Notes: a model not told the origin generated them from the letters alone. Positions 50,273 through 59,225 are shown, numbered from the stretch's first letter. The stretch: DNA of 62,011 nucleotides from an uncultured Acidimicrobiales bacterium (GCA_937922045.1 CAKZXA010000025.1:1-62011), one strand, 5' to 3'. Numbers and translations: made by a program.

Positions 50273-51460
50273 GTGACAGAAAACGTCGTGCGCCCAAGCG
50301 GCGTTTTGACCACAACGATCGATCGACGCGCCCTGCTGGCGGTGGCCACCCAGTTCTTCGTCAACGGCGCCATGTTCGCCTCCTTTCTCCCCCGCCTGCC
50401 AGAGATCAGAGACCGGGTAGACATCACCGTGACCCGAGTCGGTCTCCTGCTCTCGATCGCTGGCCTCTTCGGCCTCGCGGGCAGTGCCGTCGTGAGCCCT
50501 GCCATCAGCCGGTTCGGAACCAGAACCGTCATGCTTTGGGCTGCGACGATCGTGGCGTTCTCCCTCCCGATCATCGGATTCGCTCAAAGCGAGCTGGTCT
50601 TGATCGTTGGGCTGGCCGGCATGCTCGCCTTCGATGTTCCTGTCGACGTTGCCATGAACATGCAGGGCTCATGGCTCAGCGAACGCCGATCTACCCCGGT
50701 GATGAGCCGCCTCCACGGGCTCTGGAGTTTGGGGGCGATGGTGGGCGGCATCGCCTCGTCCCGTCTGGCCGCGGCCGGGGTGCCCATAGCCGTTCACCTC
50801 CTCGGGGCGAGCGCCGTTCTTCTCGTGGTCATTGTCTTGCTTAGCCGCGGGCTGCTCCGGGTCGATGAGGTTCCTTCGTCAAGCCGTACCACATCGGGGA
50901 CATCGCCGACTCGACGATCGTCGATCCTCGCCCTCTTTACCGTGGCCGGCTTCTGCGCTCTCGCTATCGAATCCACCTCGATCGACTGGGCCGCCTTCCG
51001 GTTCACCGACGACTATCTCACCACTCCCGGGTTCGCCGCCTTGGGCTATGTGGCGGTGACGGCGGGTATGACGATCGGTCGTTTCGGGGGCGACTGGGCC
51101 ACCGTGCGACTCGGCCGCGACCGGCTCGGGCATGCCGCAACCGCCCTCTCCGCTCTGGGCCTCGCCGCCGCAACCCTTATCGACGTGCGCGCCATCAACC
51201 TCGGCGGCTACGCTCTGGCCGGCGTGGGTATCGCAACCATGTTGCCCACCATCTACGACCAGGCGGCAAAGCTACCCGGCCCTCCGGGAGCTGGCCTCGG
51301 GGCTCTGACGGCCGGGCTTCGTACGTCGAGCCTGACCGTGCCGATCCTCGTCGGTGTCCTGGCCACCTCGCTTACGGTCGGTCAGGCCATCGCCGCGGTC
51401 ACTCTGCCGAGCGTGGCCGCTTTTGCCCTGCTCACCCGTGCCCTATCGTCTCGGCAATAG
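50273..51460 (+). CDS. MFS transporter, sugar/fucose-permease-like
   Basis: 395 residues from the GTG at 50273. Twelve hydrophobic segments include FASFLPRLPEIRDRVDI after helix 1 and DVAMNMQGSWLSERRS in the middle, a pattern of FucP/YbjJ-like members of the major facilitator superfamily. TAGGGT (50260-50265) lies 7 nt before the GTG, suggesting a leaderless mRNA. The long open extension upstream is antisense to the aldolase gene. Confidence 0.85.
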   Translation: MTENVVRPSGVLTTTIDRRALLAVATQFFVNGAMFASFLPRLPEIRDRVDITVTRVGLLLSIAGLFGLAGSAVVSPAISRFGTRTVMLWAATIVAFSLPIIGFAQSELVLIVGLAGMLAFDVPVDVAMNMQGSWLSERRSTPVMSRLHGLWSLGAMVGGIASSRLAAAGVPIAVHLLGASAVLLVVIVLLSRGLLRVDEVPSSSRTTSGTSPTRRSSILALFTVAGFCALAIESTSIDWAAFRFTDDYLTTPGFAALGYVAVTAGMTIGRFGGDWATVRLGRDRLGHAATALSALGLAAATLIDVRAINLGGYALAGVGIATMLPTIYDQAAKLPGPPGAGLGALTAGLRTSSLTVPILVGVLATSLTVGQAIAAVTLPSVAAFALLTRALSSRQ

Positions 51461-51638
51461 AGCCACAAGACAGCCTCAACCACTTTGCTAGTCTCTCGTT
51501 GTAGGAAGGACGGATGGTAGAGACTGATCGCTCAAAAGACGCCCGGCGGTCATCATGGTGACGGTTGGTGGGTTGACCGCCTTTGCCGCCTACCTGATGT
51601 TTCGCCGCCTCGACCTCGCACTACTGCGGACCGATTAG

Positions 51639-53027
51639 CTACCTCGGCGGGACGAAAAGCGAGGCCACGGTTCCACCGTCAGCGTGGTCGTCGAGGCGGA
51701 CCTGACCACCGTGCTCGTCGATTATCGACGTGACGATCGACAGTCCGAGCCCGGAGCCGGGCTGGGCGCGCGCTTCGTCCGAACGGTAGAAGCGGTCAAA
51801 GACACGATCCCGATCCTCAGCGGCGATGCCCGATCCTCGGTCGGCCACATGGAGCCAGCCATCGCCGGGCACGTCCACGGTGATCATCGTGCCATCTGGG
51901 CTGTACTTCTCTGCATTGGATAGCAGGTTCGACACCGCTCGGATAAGTCCTTCTCGATCTCCAAGGATCGATGTCGGTGTGAGGGAGGCCACAACGGTTC
52001 GACCCGTGCGAAGCTGGAATCGTTCAACCGCGTCGCCGGCGAGCTCGGCCAGGTCGGTCTCGACCTGGTGCGCGGCCGCGGCCCGGTCAGCGCTTTGCCC
52101 CTTGGCTGCCACAGTGACGATCTCATTGACCAGCAGGGTGAGCTCGCGCAATTCCAGTTTCAAGCTTTCCATCATCTGGCTGCGTTCCTCTGGCGGGAGG
52201 TCTGTGGCGATCGACAAGAGGTCGACGTTGGCCCGGATGCTCGTGAGCGGTGTTCGGAGCTCGTGGGCAACATCCTGCACCAGCTGGCTCTGCTGCTGTT
52301 CACTTTCGGCCAAGCTGTTGAGCAAGTCATCAAATCCTGCGGCTAGTCGACCCACCTCGTCGGTGCCGGTGACCTCGATCGGGGTGGAGAAGTCTTTCGT
52401 TGCGGCCACATCTCCAACGGTGGCGGCTAGGGAACGGATCGGTGCAGTAATCCGTCGAGCGAGTAGAGCACCGAGTAGTCCGGCCACAATGCTGGCGGCC
52501 AAAATCGTGACGAGTAAACCCGAACGGAGGGCCGAAACCAAGCTCCTCGATTCGGTGAGGCGCCGGGCTACCTGAATCGCTCCCCCGTCAGGAAGGGGAG
52601 CGGTGATCATCCTCAATTCGTCACCGTCGATCTCCACCGTGCGCAGGATCGATGTCTGCTTTCGTCCTTGCGCTATGTCTCTGTCAGCGTCGGCGATGGG
52701 AAGTTCTAGATCGGTGGTGATGGAGATAGACCCGTCTCCGTTGAGGATCTGGGCGATGGAGTCGGCGTCAACCGAGCGGTCGCCGCCCTCCGAGGCGCCC
52801 CTTCTTCCTCCTGTCGATCGATCTCGAAAGGTGTTGCCCTGCTGCTGGTTTTGTGGTCGCGACCTGCGGCCTCCGACGATGTCGGTCGCTCGGTCCTGCA
52901 GAAAGGCGTCGACCTGTCCGTTTACCTGTCGCTGGGTGGTGACGTAACCGGCCGCGCCGAACATCAGTCCGGCCAGGGCCACAACGACGGCGAAGGCCAC
53001 GGCAAGTCGGGCGGTTAACGAACTCAT
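51639..53027 (-). CDS. Two-component sensor histidine kinase
   Basis: 462 residues. One N-terminal membrane helix (about 8-30) and a second (about 169-190) enclose an external region rich in Arg, Gln and Asp. A HAMP linker (191-243) leads to the phospho-acceptor His255 in QDVAHELRTPLTS. The ATPase domain has the N box (LLSNAEKY), a G1 box (VADRGSGIA) and a G2 box (GSGLGLSI). It lies 26 nt downstream of its response regulator. The ligand is unknown; an exported acidic protein is encoded upstream. Confidence 0.92.
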   Translation of the reverse strand: MSSLTARLAVAFAVVVALAGLMFGAAGYVTTQRQVNGQVDAFLQDRATDIVGGRRSRPQNQQQGNTFRDRSTGGRRGASEGGDRSVDADSIAQILNGDGSISITTDLELPIADADRDIAQGRKQTSILRTVEIDGDELRMITAPLPDGGAIQVARRLTESRSLVSALRSGLLVTILAASIVAGLLGALLARRITAPIRSLAATVGDVAATKDFSTPIEVTGTDEVGRLAAGFDDLLNSLAESEQQQSQLVQDVAHELRTPLTSIRANVDLLSIATDLPPEERSQMMESLKLELRELTLLVNEIVTVAAKGQSADRAAAAHQVETDLAELAGDAVERFQLRTGRTVVASLTPTSILGDREGLIRAVSNLLSNAEKYSPDGTMITVDVPGDGWLHVADRGSGIAAEDRDRVFDRFYRSDEARAQPGSGLGLSIVTSIIDEHGGQVRLDDHADGGTVASLFVPPR

Positions 53028-53053
53028 CTCAGCACGCCTGCATCTTGCCGGGC

Positions 53054-53758
53054 CTACTGGCCCGGCCGCATGACGAAGCCAACGCCACGGACCGTCTCGA
53101 TGAGGCGTTCAGACCCTGCGGCTTCGAGCTTTCGGCGTAGATAGCCGACGTGCACGTCCAACGATCGTGAGTCTCCGTCGAAGTCATAGCCCCAGATCCG
53201 GTTGTAAATCTGCGAACGTTCCAACACCAGATCCACGTGCCGCATCAAGAGCTCCAGGATCGAGAACTCGGTGCGGGTTAGGTCGACAGTGAATCCGGCC
53301 ACCGTCACCTTGTGCCGTGCCGCGTCCAGCGAAACCGGACCGACCTGGAGAACATCGCCTGGTTCGGCCACACTGCGGCGCAGCAGCGCCCGTATTCTGG
53401 CCAACAACTCGTCCATCTCGAACGGCTTCGCCAGGTAGTCGTCGGCGCCGGCGTCGAGACCGGCCACCTTGTCGGAGGTCTCGTGACGGGCGGTCAGGAT
53501 AAGAATCGGGGTCGCATCACCGCTCTCGCGCAGCTTGCGGCACACCGTAAGCCCATCGACGAAGGGCATCATCACGTCGAGCACCGCCAAATCAACGTCG
53601 GCGCTGTTCATTGCATCGAGAGCAGCGGCACCATCGTTCACGGTTATAACCGTGTAATCCTCGAAGCGCAGGATGCGTTCAAGCGCTTGGCGGATTTCAG
53701 GATCATCTTCGGCAACCAGAATCGAAGCTGCAGGGCCTGACGGCGACGTGTTGTTCAT
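53054..53758 (-). CDS. OmpR/PhoB-family response regulator
   Basis: 234 residues. The receiver domain has acidic residues EDD near position 17, the phosphorylated Asp60 in LAVLDVMMPF, and a conserved Lys in LAKPFEMDEL. The C-terminal winged helix ends RSLDVHVGYLRRKLE and LIETVRGVGFVM, as in PhoB-type regulators. It is paired with the kinase directly downstream and may control the exported protein gene 136 nt upstream. Confidence 0.93.
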   Translation of the reverse strand: MNNTSPSGPAASILVAEDDPEIRQALERILRFEDYTVITVNDGAAALDAMNSADVDLAVLDVMMPFVDGLTVCRKLRESGDATPILILTARHETSDKVAGLDAGADDYLAKPFEMDELLARIRALLRRSVAEPGDVLQVGPVSLDAARHKVTVAGFTVDLTRTEFSILELLMRHVDLVLERSQIYNRIWGYDFDGDSRSLDVHVGYLRRKLEAAGSERLIETVRGVGFVMRPGQ

Positions 53759-53894
53759 TGACGTTCGTCCTCGGGGTTGGACTGCTGAAACCCTAACGCC
53801 CGCTACTCCGGACAGCGACCGAATCGGCGAGTGCCGGTTTCGGAGCCGTCCAGAGCATGGGGCGGAGGGAGAGTCGGTTGCGGTCTGGCGAGTG

Positions 53895-54461
53895 CTAGGC
53901 CTCGGCGTCGGTGCTGGCGCCGTCGTCGTTCATTTCGGCCCGGTCGCCTCGGCGACCCTTGTGGCCCCTGCGGTCCTCCTGCTCACCGGTGTTGTTTACC
54001 CGGTCCTCGGCCCGCTCCGTCACCGCGGCCAGCTTCTCTTCGGCGTCGGCCTCGCTGATCGCACCTTCTTCGACTTTGGCTTCGACGCGTTCAGTTGCGT
54101 CGGCCACGAGCTGGTCGACCAGGACCTGGGGATCGACACCGTTGGCCTCAGCGATGTCGGCCAGCGTGTTGCCAGCCTCAATCTCGGCCTTAACTTCGTC
54201 GGTGCTTAGCCCGAGGAGTTCGGCGATGGCTTCGTGCTTGTCGCCGCAGTCGCCGCCTCGGTGGCCGCGCTTGCCGTCTCGATCACCGCTGGTCTCGCCT
54301 TCGGTGCTGTCGGCGTCCTGGGATTCGGTCGAGTCGGACTCCAAGGTGGGGGACTCGTCGTCGGCCTGAGCTGAGGCGATCGCCGTGAAGCCCAATCCGC
54401 CGAGCATGATGCCGGTGGCTGCTCCAACAATGGCCAGTGATTTCTTCAGTGTGTCACTCAT
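53895..54461 (-). CDS. Exported, highly charged protein next to the two-component system
   Basis: 188 residues from the ATG at 54461 (AGGAG upstream). The signal peptide ends near AIASAQADD. The mature chain has a low-complexity Asp/Glu/Ser/Thr segment, a His/Gly/Arg patch (RGHRGGDCGDKH), then helical repeats with LGLSTDEVKAEIEAGNTLADIA, a motif found in small exported proteins of Gram-positives, and a coiled-coil-like Glu/Ala region. A periplasmic metal- or stress-related partner of the adjacent two-component system is possible. That role is inferred only from position. Confidence 0.65.
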   Translation of the reverse strand: MSDTLKKSLAIVGAATGIMLGGLGFTAIASAQADDESPTLESDSTESQDADSTEGETSGDRDGKRGHRGGDCGDKHEAIAELLGLSTDEVKAEIEAGNTLADIAEANGVDPQVLVDQLVADATERVEAKVEEGAISEADAEEKLAAVTERAEDRVNNTGEQEDRRGHKGRRGDRAEMNDDGASTDAEA

Positions 54462-54587
54462 CGTTTGTTCTCCTGTGGGGGGTTTGTTTGATGAGTTCAT
54501 AATCGGGGTGCGGTTGTAGGACATCTGTAGGGAAACGGCAAGACTCTGACAAGACGCGAAAGAGGGTTTCCCTATCCGAGCAGCAGG

Positions 54588-55625
54588 TTAGGCAAACAGC
54601 TGCTCGCAGCCAGTGCCAGACAAGATGCCGTCAACCGAGATGCGATCGGCCTGACTCAACGCTTCGTAGCCCTCGCGCAGCCAGCCCAAGCATTTGCCCT
54701 GGTATTTGAATGCACCCTGGCGATACTCCTGGCCATCTATCTCACAGACCACCTCGCCGGATCCGGCCTGGAGCGCCTGGGCGTTGGCCACCATGAAAGG
54801 GGCGTAGGTTCGGCCAATCTCTACCAACAGGTCACCTACCGACCCGAGATCACCCGTCCCAGACCAGCCGTTCGTCGCATCGGCCTCGCCGGGCACCTCC
54901 AGCCAGGACAGATCGTCGAGCCGGTGGACCCAGTTGACCACCTTGGGAGCCCGCTCACTCGCGATCGACATCGGCGTTGGGTCCCAGCCAGCAAGTTGGC
55001 TGAGTTGGCCGTAAAGGCCGAAATCTCCTCGCCCCGGTCGATCGCCGAGCAGGAAGTCGCCTCGGTCGAAGCTGGTGGACAGGGTATCGAGCACTCGCTT
55101 GTAGGAGTCTTCGATAATCGACTGGTTGGCTTCGGTTGAACCGACCAGCGGCCGCCGGCCGATCTGTCGGTTGGTGATGAAGTCATAGCTCCTGGCCGCC
55201 TCTTCGGCACCCATTTGCAGATCGCTAGACAAGGGCAAGAGCTTTCCGGCCTTGTCGATGTCGGCCTCATAAGCCCAGCGATAGTGATACATCGGCTTGG
55301 TCAGCCATTCGTCGGCGAAGTCCTCGATGAGAGCGTCGATGAAGGCCACCGCCGGCTCCGGCGGCACGATGCTTCTCCCCTTGTACACATCTTCGAGCCG
55401 CATGATCTGAGGCGACGAATCGACCATCACCCGGGCTGCATCATCCGCGCCCTCGGGCAAGACGATCACCGGAATAATGCGTACCGGCACGTCGGGGATG
55501 GTGTCCCATTTGGAATCTCGTAGAACCCACCGGAAGGGGATGCGGCGATAGCGGAGTACGGCTCGCATCTTCAAGCTGTACGGCGAGCCAAACTGACCGG
55601 CGAGGATGACATGATCAGGGGTCAT
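54588..55625 (-). CDS. Glutathione S-transferase-like protein
   Basis: 345 residues. The N-terminal thioredoxin-like part (ILAGQFGSPYSLKMRAVLRYRRIPF, then a cis-Pro-type VRIIPVIVLPEG and SSPQIMRLED) and a helical C-terminal domain (GDRPGRGDFGLYGQL) match GST-like proteins. It is longer than a standard GST (about 210) through a C-terminal extension (ALQAGSGEVVCEIDGQEYRQG). I chose the ATG at 55625 because AAAGGA lies 8 nt before it. Thiol partner unknown; actinobacteria normally use mycothiol. Confidence 0.75.
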   Translation of the reverse strand: MTPDHVILAGQFGSPYSLKMRAVLRYRRIPFRWVLRDSKWDTIPDVPVRIIPVIVLPEGADDAARVMVDSSPQIMRLEDVYKGRSIVPPEPAVAFIDALIEDFADEWLTKPMYHYRWAYEADIDKAGKLLPLSSDLQMGAEEAARSYDFITNRQIGRRPLVGSTEANQSIIEDSYKRVLDTLSTSFDRGDFLLGDRPGRGDFGLYGQLSQLAGWDPTPMSIASERAPKVVNWVHRLDDLSWLEVPGEADATNGWSGTGDLGSVGDLLVEIGRTYAPFMVANAQALQAGSGEVVCEIDGQEYRQGAFKYQGKCLGWLREGYEALSQADRISVDGILSGTGCEQLFA

Positions 55626-55663
55626 GACGGCCATCCTTTCGCGGGTTCAGCCCGGAGTCCACA

Positions 55664-55699
55664 CCGGGCCGGGACTCCCATCAGGGAATCCCGGCCCGG
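55664..55699 (-). terminator. Strong hairpin after the 5'-nucleotidase gene
   Basis: 16-nt arms (CCGGGCCGGGACTCCC at 55664-55679 and its partner at 55684-55699) with a 4-nt loop. The only mismatch becomes a G-U pair in the minus-strand RNA, which favours a role downstream of the minus-strand nucleotidase gene. There is no U-tract, so it may be a stability hairpin or an atypical terminator. Confidence 0.55.
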
Positions 55700-55730
55700 C
55701 CGGATTACGAAACTCTGTGCTGCTCGCTTG

Positions 55731-57425
55731 CTAGTTGATTCGGTTGATCCGGTCCTGTGGGCCAGGGGCAACCGGTGAATTGGCACCGAAGTAGGCGACC
55801 AGGGCGTCGAGGTCGACCTCGCCACCGAGGCGGTCGGTGCCCTCGGACAAGACGGTGAAGTTGTCGCCACCATCAGACAGGAAGCTGTTCACCGTGATCC
55901 GGTAACCAGCGGCCGGATCGACGACAACACCGTCGATCGTGATGGTCGACGGGTCAACCTTTGAACCGGTGGGCGCTGCCGCGTCCCAGGTGTAGCTGAA
56001 GCCTTCCGAGACTTGAAGGATCCGGTTGCGACCGGCCTCTGGGTTGTCGAATTGCTGCTCGAGCAGCGCATCGATCTGGGCGCCGGTCAGCGTCATCGTG
56101 ACCAGGCTGTTACCGAATGGCTGAACCCCGAAGGCTTCGCCGAAGGTGAACTCGCCGTCGGCCTCAAGGCCTTCCGACGCAAAGAAAATGTCGTTGCGGA
56201 TACCGCCAGGGTTCATGAAGGCGACAACAGCCGAACCGGTGGCATCACTCGAGGTGGCGGCCAGCTGGGCATCAGCGATGATGTCGCCGAGGGCCGATTC
56301 ACCGGCGTCGGTTGCTTCCTCGGTGATATCGACGGTGACGGTACCGATGACCTGATTGGCCAATGGAGCCGACAGCTCGTCGTAACGATCGATCAAGGCC
56401 GTGACCTCAGCGTCGGGGGTAACCCCATCCTGCAGGTTCGGCACGTTGTTGATGGCCTTGACGGTCATGTCCTTGGTGCGACGATCGAGGGTGACGTCGA
56501 TGTCGGTGAACAGACGACCGCGGTTGTCGGCCATGGTTACCCATTTGCCGTCGATTTCACAGATGAACTCATCGTTGGTGTGACCGGCGATGACCACATC
56601 GACGGCATCGTCGAGACCAGCGGCGATCTCGGCGATCGGGCCCGTGAGACCGGTGCCACAATCGTTCTGGCCTCCGTCGGAAATGCCACCCTCGTGGAGG
56701 AGCACAACGATCGACTCGATGTTCCTGCGCTGCAGATCGGCGACCAAAGCGTTGGCGGTCTCGACCTCGTCGTTGAAGGTGAGCCCGGCGACACCGGCGG
56801 GGGTGACGATAGAAGGCGTGCTTTCAAGGGTCATACCGATGAAGGCCACCCGTACACCCTGGTAATTCTTGATCGAGTAGGGAGGGAACACCGTGTCGCC
56901 AGTGGCGTCGTCCACCACGTTGGCGGCGAGGAACTGGAAGTCTGCGCCATCGAACGGCGTGCCGTCGAGATCGCCGTCAACGGGGTGTGAGCCACCGTTC
57001 TGCATGCGGAGCAGCTCGGCGGCGCCCTCGTCGAACTCGTGGTTTCCGACGGCGTTCAGGTCGAGGCCGAGAAGGTTCATTGCTTCGATCGTCGGCTCGT
57101 CATGGAACAGGGCCGAGATGAGCGGTGAGGCGCCGATGAGGTCGCCAGCCGACACAAAGATGGAGTTGTCGGCGTCAGCCTCGGCCGCAGCGATGTTGGC
57201 AGCGAGGTAGTCGGCTCGCCCGACGCCGCCGAACGAACCTGACGACGTAGCGATGTTGCCGTGGAAGTCGTTGATGGCCAAGATTTGAAGCTCGACCGGG
57301 GGCGGCCCATCGCCCTTCTTCGGCTTGGCTGCCACAGGGGCAGTGCTAGCGGCGATGATCATCGCCAGAGCGGTGAACGCTATGAAAAGCAAACGCCGGG
57401 ATTTCGTCACAATGGGTCCAGCCAT
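55731..57425 (-). CDS. Exported 5'-nucleotidase / UshA-type metallophosphatase
   Basis: 564 residues with a signal peptide ending near APVAAKP. The metallophosphoesterase motifs are LAINDFHGN, FVSAGDLIG, AVGNHEFDEG and VVIAGHTNDEF. The C-terminal 5'-nucleotidase domain (MNPGGIRNDIFFA, TFGEAFGVQPFGNSLVTM) binds the substrate. It hydrolyses extracellular nucleotides or UDP-sugars to recover phosphate and nucleosides. It is complete and stands alone. Confidence 0.92.
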   Translation of the reverse strand: MAGPIVTKSRRLLFIAFTALAMIIAASTAPVAAKPKKGDGPPPVELQILAINDFHGNIATSSGSFGGVGRADYLAANIAAAEADADNSIFVSAGDLIGASPLISALFHDEPTIEAMNLLGLDLNAVGNHEFDEGAAELLRMQNGGSHPVDGDLDGTPFDGADFQFLAANVVDDATGDTVFPPYSIKNYQGVRVAFIGMTLESTPSIVTPAGVAGLTFNDEVETANALVADLQRRNIESIVVLLHEGGISDGGQNDCGTGLTGPIAEIAAGLDDAVDVVIAGHTNDEFICEIDGKWVTMADNRGRLFTDIDVTLDRRTKDMTVKAINNVPNLQDGVTPDAEVTALIDRYDELSAPLANQVIGTVTVDITEEATDAGESALGDIIADAQLAATSSDATGSAVVAFMNPGGIRNDIFFASEGLEADGEFTFGEAFGVQPFGNSLVTMTLTGAQIDALLEQQFDNPEAGRNRILQVSEGFSYTWDAAAPTGSKVDPSTITIDGVVVDPAAGYRITVNSFLSDGGDNFTVLSEGTDRLGGEVDLDALVAYFGANSPVAPGPQDRINRIN

Positions 57426-57572
57426 CTAGATTCCCACCTTCTTCCTTGTTGGGTTTGTTTCTAGAACGTTCTAAACCATAGTCGGTGTCGTCGCCAACGA
57501 CCTCAGGTTCGAGCCAGAAGAGCGGAGAACGGTGGTCTTGCGTAGGCGCGGCCAGGGCGCAACAATCGAACG

Positions 57573-58541
57573 ATGAGCGAGCTGAGCGACCTAACCTTGG
57601 TAGTGGACGAGACCCATGGGGCTGTGCTGTCGATCTTGCCCCACGATCTGTTGGACCTGAGCGACATAGAGCGTTGTCGAACCACCATCGACGGTTTCAT
57701 GGCCCAGATGCCAGCTCCAGAACTGCCGACCACCGTCACCATCAGCGATGTCATGGTTCCTGGCTACGGCGACGAACCGGAAGTTCGGGTCAAGGTCTAC
57801 ACCCCAAACAGCGGTTCCGGCGGTGTGTCCCGCGCGATGGCCGCCCTCTGTTGGATACACGGGGGCGGCATGGTGCTCATGAATGCTGACGGTGACGACG
57901 ACCGTTGTGCTCAACGGGCCGCCGAGCAAAACATGGTCGTGGTCTCGGTCGACTACCGCCTCTCGCCCGAACACCCTGCTCCCGCCCTGGTCCACGATTG
58001 CTACGCCGCCTTGACCTGGATGGCATCCAACGCCGAAGAGCTCGGCATCGACCCTGAGCGCATCGCCATCGGTGGGGCCAGCGCGGGCGGAGGGCTGGCC
58101 GCAGGAACCGCCCTCTTCGCCCGCGACAACGACGGCCCCAGCCTGGTGGGACAGCTGCTCGTCTACCCGATGCTCGATCACCGCAACGAAACGCCGAGCA
58201 GTCATGCCATCACCGACCCCCGCGTCTGGAACCGAACGGCCAACCATCTGGCCTGGGAGGCCTACCTGGGTGGCGCTGAGCCGACACCCTACGCTTCGCC
58301 TTCGATCGCAACCGACCTTGCCGGGCTACCGCCGGCCTATATCAACGTTGGCCAATTCGACCTTTTCCTCGATGAAGACATCGCGTATGCTCAGGCGCTG
58401 CAGCGCGCCGGGGTGGCAGCCGAGCTTCACGTCTACCCCGGGGCCTTCCACGGTTCCAACAGCTTCGTACCCGATCACCCCACCTCGGTTCGGTGGCGAA
58501 CCGAGGAAGACGACTTCCTGCGCCGGGTTCTCGGCACCTGA
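57573..58541 (+). CDS. Alpha/beta hydrolase of the HSL (hormone-sensitive-lipase) family
   Basis: 322 residues. CWIHGGGMVLM carries the HGGG oxyanion motif, VSVDYRLSPEHPAPA follows, and GGASAGGGLAAG is the nucleophile elbow with the catalytic Ser. The catalytic Asp and His lie in the C-terminal NVGQFDLFLDED and VYPGAFHGSNSF. Probably a carboxylesterase for short acyl esters. It is cytosolic, with no signal peptide, and convergent with the selenoprotein gene. Confidence 0.88.
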   Translation: MSELSDLTLVVDETHGAVLSILPHDLLDLSDIERCRTTIDGFMAQMPAPELPTTVTISDVMVPGYGDEPEVRVKVYTPNSGSGGVSRAMAALCWIHGGGMVLMNADGDDDRCAQRAAEQNMVVVSVDYRLSPEHPAPALVHDCYAALTWMASNAEELGIDPERIAIGGASAGGGLAAGTALFARDNDGPSLVGQLLVYPMLDHRNETPSSHAITDPRVWNRTANHLAWEAYLGGAEPTPYASPSIATDLAGLPPAYINVGQFDLFLDEDIAYAQALQRAGVAAELHVYPGAFHGSNSFVPDHPTSVRWRTEEDDFLRRVLGT

Positions 58542-58586
58542 TCTGCGACGGGCGCGGCCAGGCAACCGAGAACGAGACGCGAGGGC

Positions 58587-59225
58587 TTAGGGCCGGTCGG
58601 GAAAGACGGGATCTTCGGTTCTGGTGCGCTTCAGCTCCCAGAATCCGTCCATCGTCGCCATCTTGACCATGGCGTCCCACAGTTCAACAGCGTCGTCACC
58701 GGGCGGGATCCGACTGATAACCGGACCAAAGATGCCCTTGGGTCCTGACGGGGTGTCGAAGGCGATGATGGGCGTGCCAACATCGTTGCCGACCAGAGCC
58801 AGACCGGCATCCATACGTTCACGGATAACCGCGTCCCATGACTCATCGTCGAAGGCGTCGTTGTACGAGGCATCCAGACCGGCCGCCTCCAGGAACGGGG
58901 TAGCGTCGCCAGCCATCACGGTGGCCGCATCAACCTTGCCGTCGGCTCGGTCGTGGTGGAGCACAGCGCCGCACTCCCAGTAGAAGCGACGGCCAGCCTC
59001 GTTGCCTTCAGCCTTCTTTACCGCTTCCATTACGCGAAGAAGGTTGTGGGTGAACGCAGATGCGCTGTGGTAGGGGCTACCTGGCTCCGGCTCGTTCTTG
59101 AAAAGCAGACTGATCGGCTCCCAGGTTATTTCCAGATCGCGCTCGGGTTGTACCACGTCGACGGCCCAACGGGCCGTCATCCAACACCACGGTCAAAGAG
59201 GGTCAACCCAAAACGAAACGTTCAC
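58587..59225 (-). CDS. Rv2466c-family DsbA-like oxidoreductase, probable selenoprotein (UPWC)
   Basis: With TGA read as selenocysteine, a frame of 212 residues runs from the GTG at 59225, which has GAAGGG about 9 nt upstream. It begins VNVSFWVDPL-U-PWCWMTARW, where the TGA (59195-59193) takes the place of the first Cys of the CPWC active site of mycobacterial mycothiol-dependent nitroreductase Rv2466c. The remainder follows that family to its end (NDVGTPIIAFD, IFGPVISRIP, ELKRTRTEDP). Without recoding, translation could start only at the ATG at 59180, which removes the active site and the first strand. A SECIS-like hairpin follows the TGA. Role inferred: thiol/selenol redox enzyme. Confidence 0.8.
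59160..59178 (-). promoter_or_regulatory. Candidate bacterial SECIS element
   Basis: On the minus strand GACGGCCC and GGGCCGTC form a perfect 8-bp stem with a GTT loop. The stem begins 14 nt and the loop 22 nt after the TGA. A guanine is the first loop base. Published bacterial SECIS models ask for a G in the first two loop bases and roughly 16-37 nt between UGA and loop, so this fits. Confidence 0.7.

Noticed and set aside
51540-51638. A short hydrophobic frame (27 codons) between the MFS gene and the histidine kinase
   Set aside because: It has some membrane-helix character and may be a gene remnant, but it is too short, has no clear family and no reliable start signal.
58587-59180. Treating the oxidoreductase as a simple pseudogene or as a short protein starting at 59180
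   Set aside because: The frame is otherwise intact to its end, the start and Shine-Dalgarno before the TGA are good, the TGA falls exactly on the redox Cys, and a SECIS-like hairpin follows. A sequencing error (TGC to TGA) remains the main alternative.
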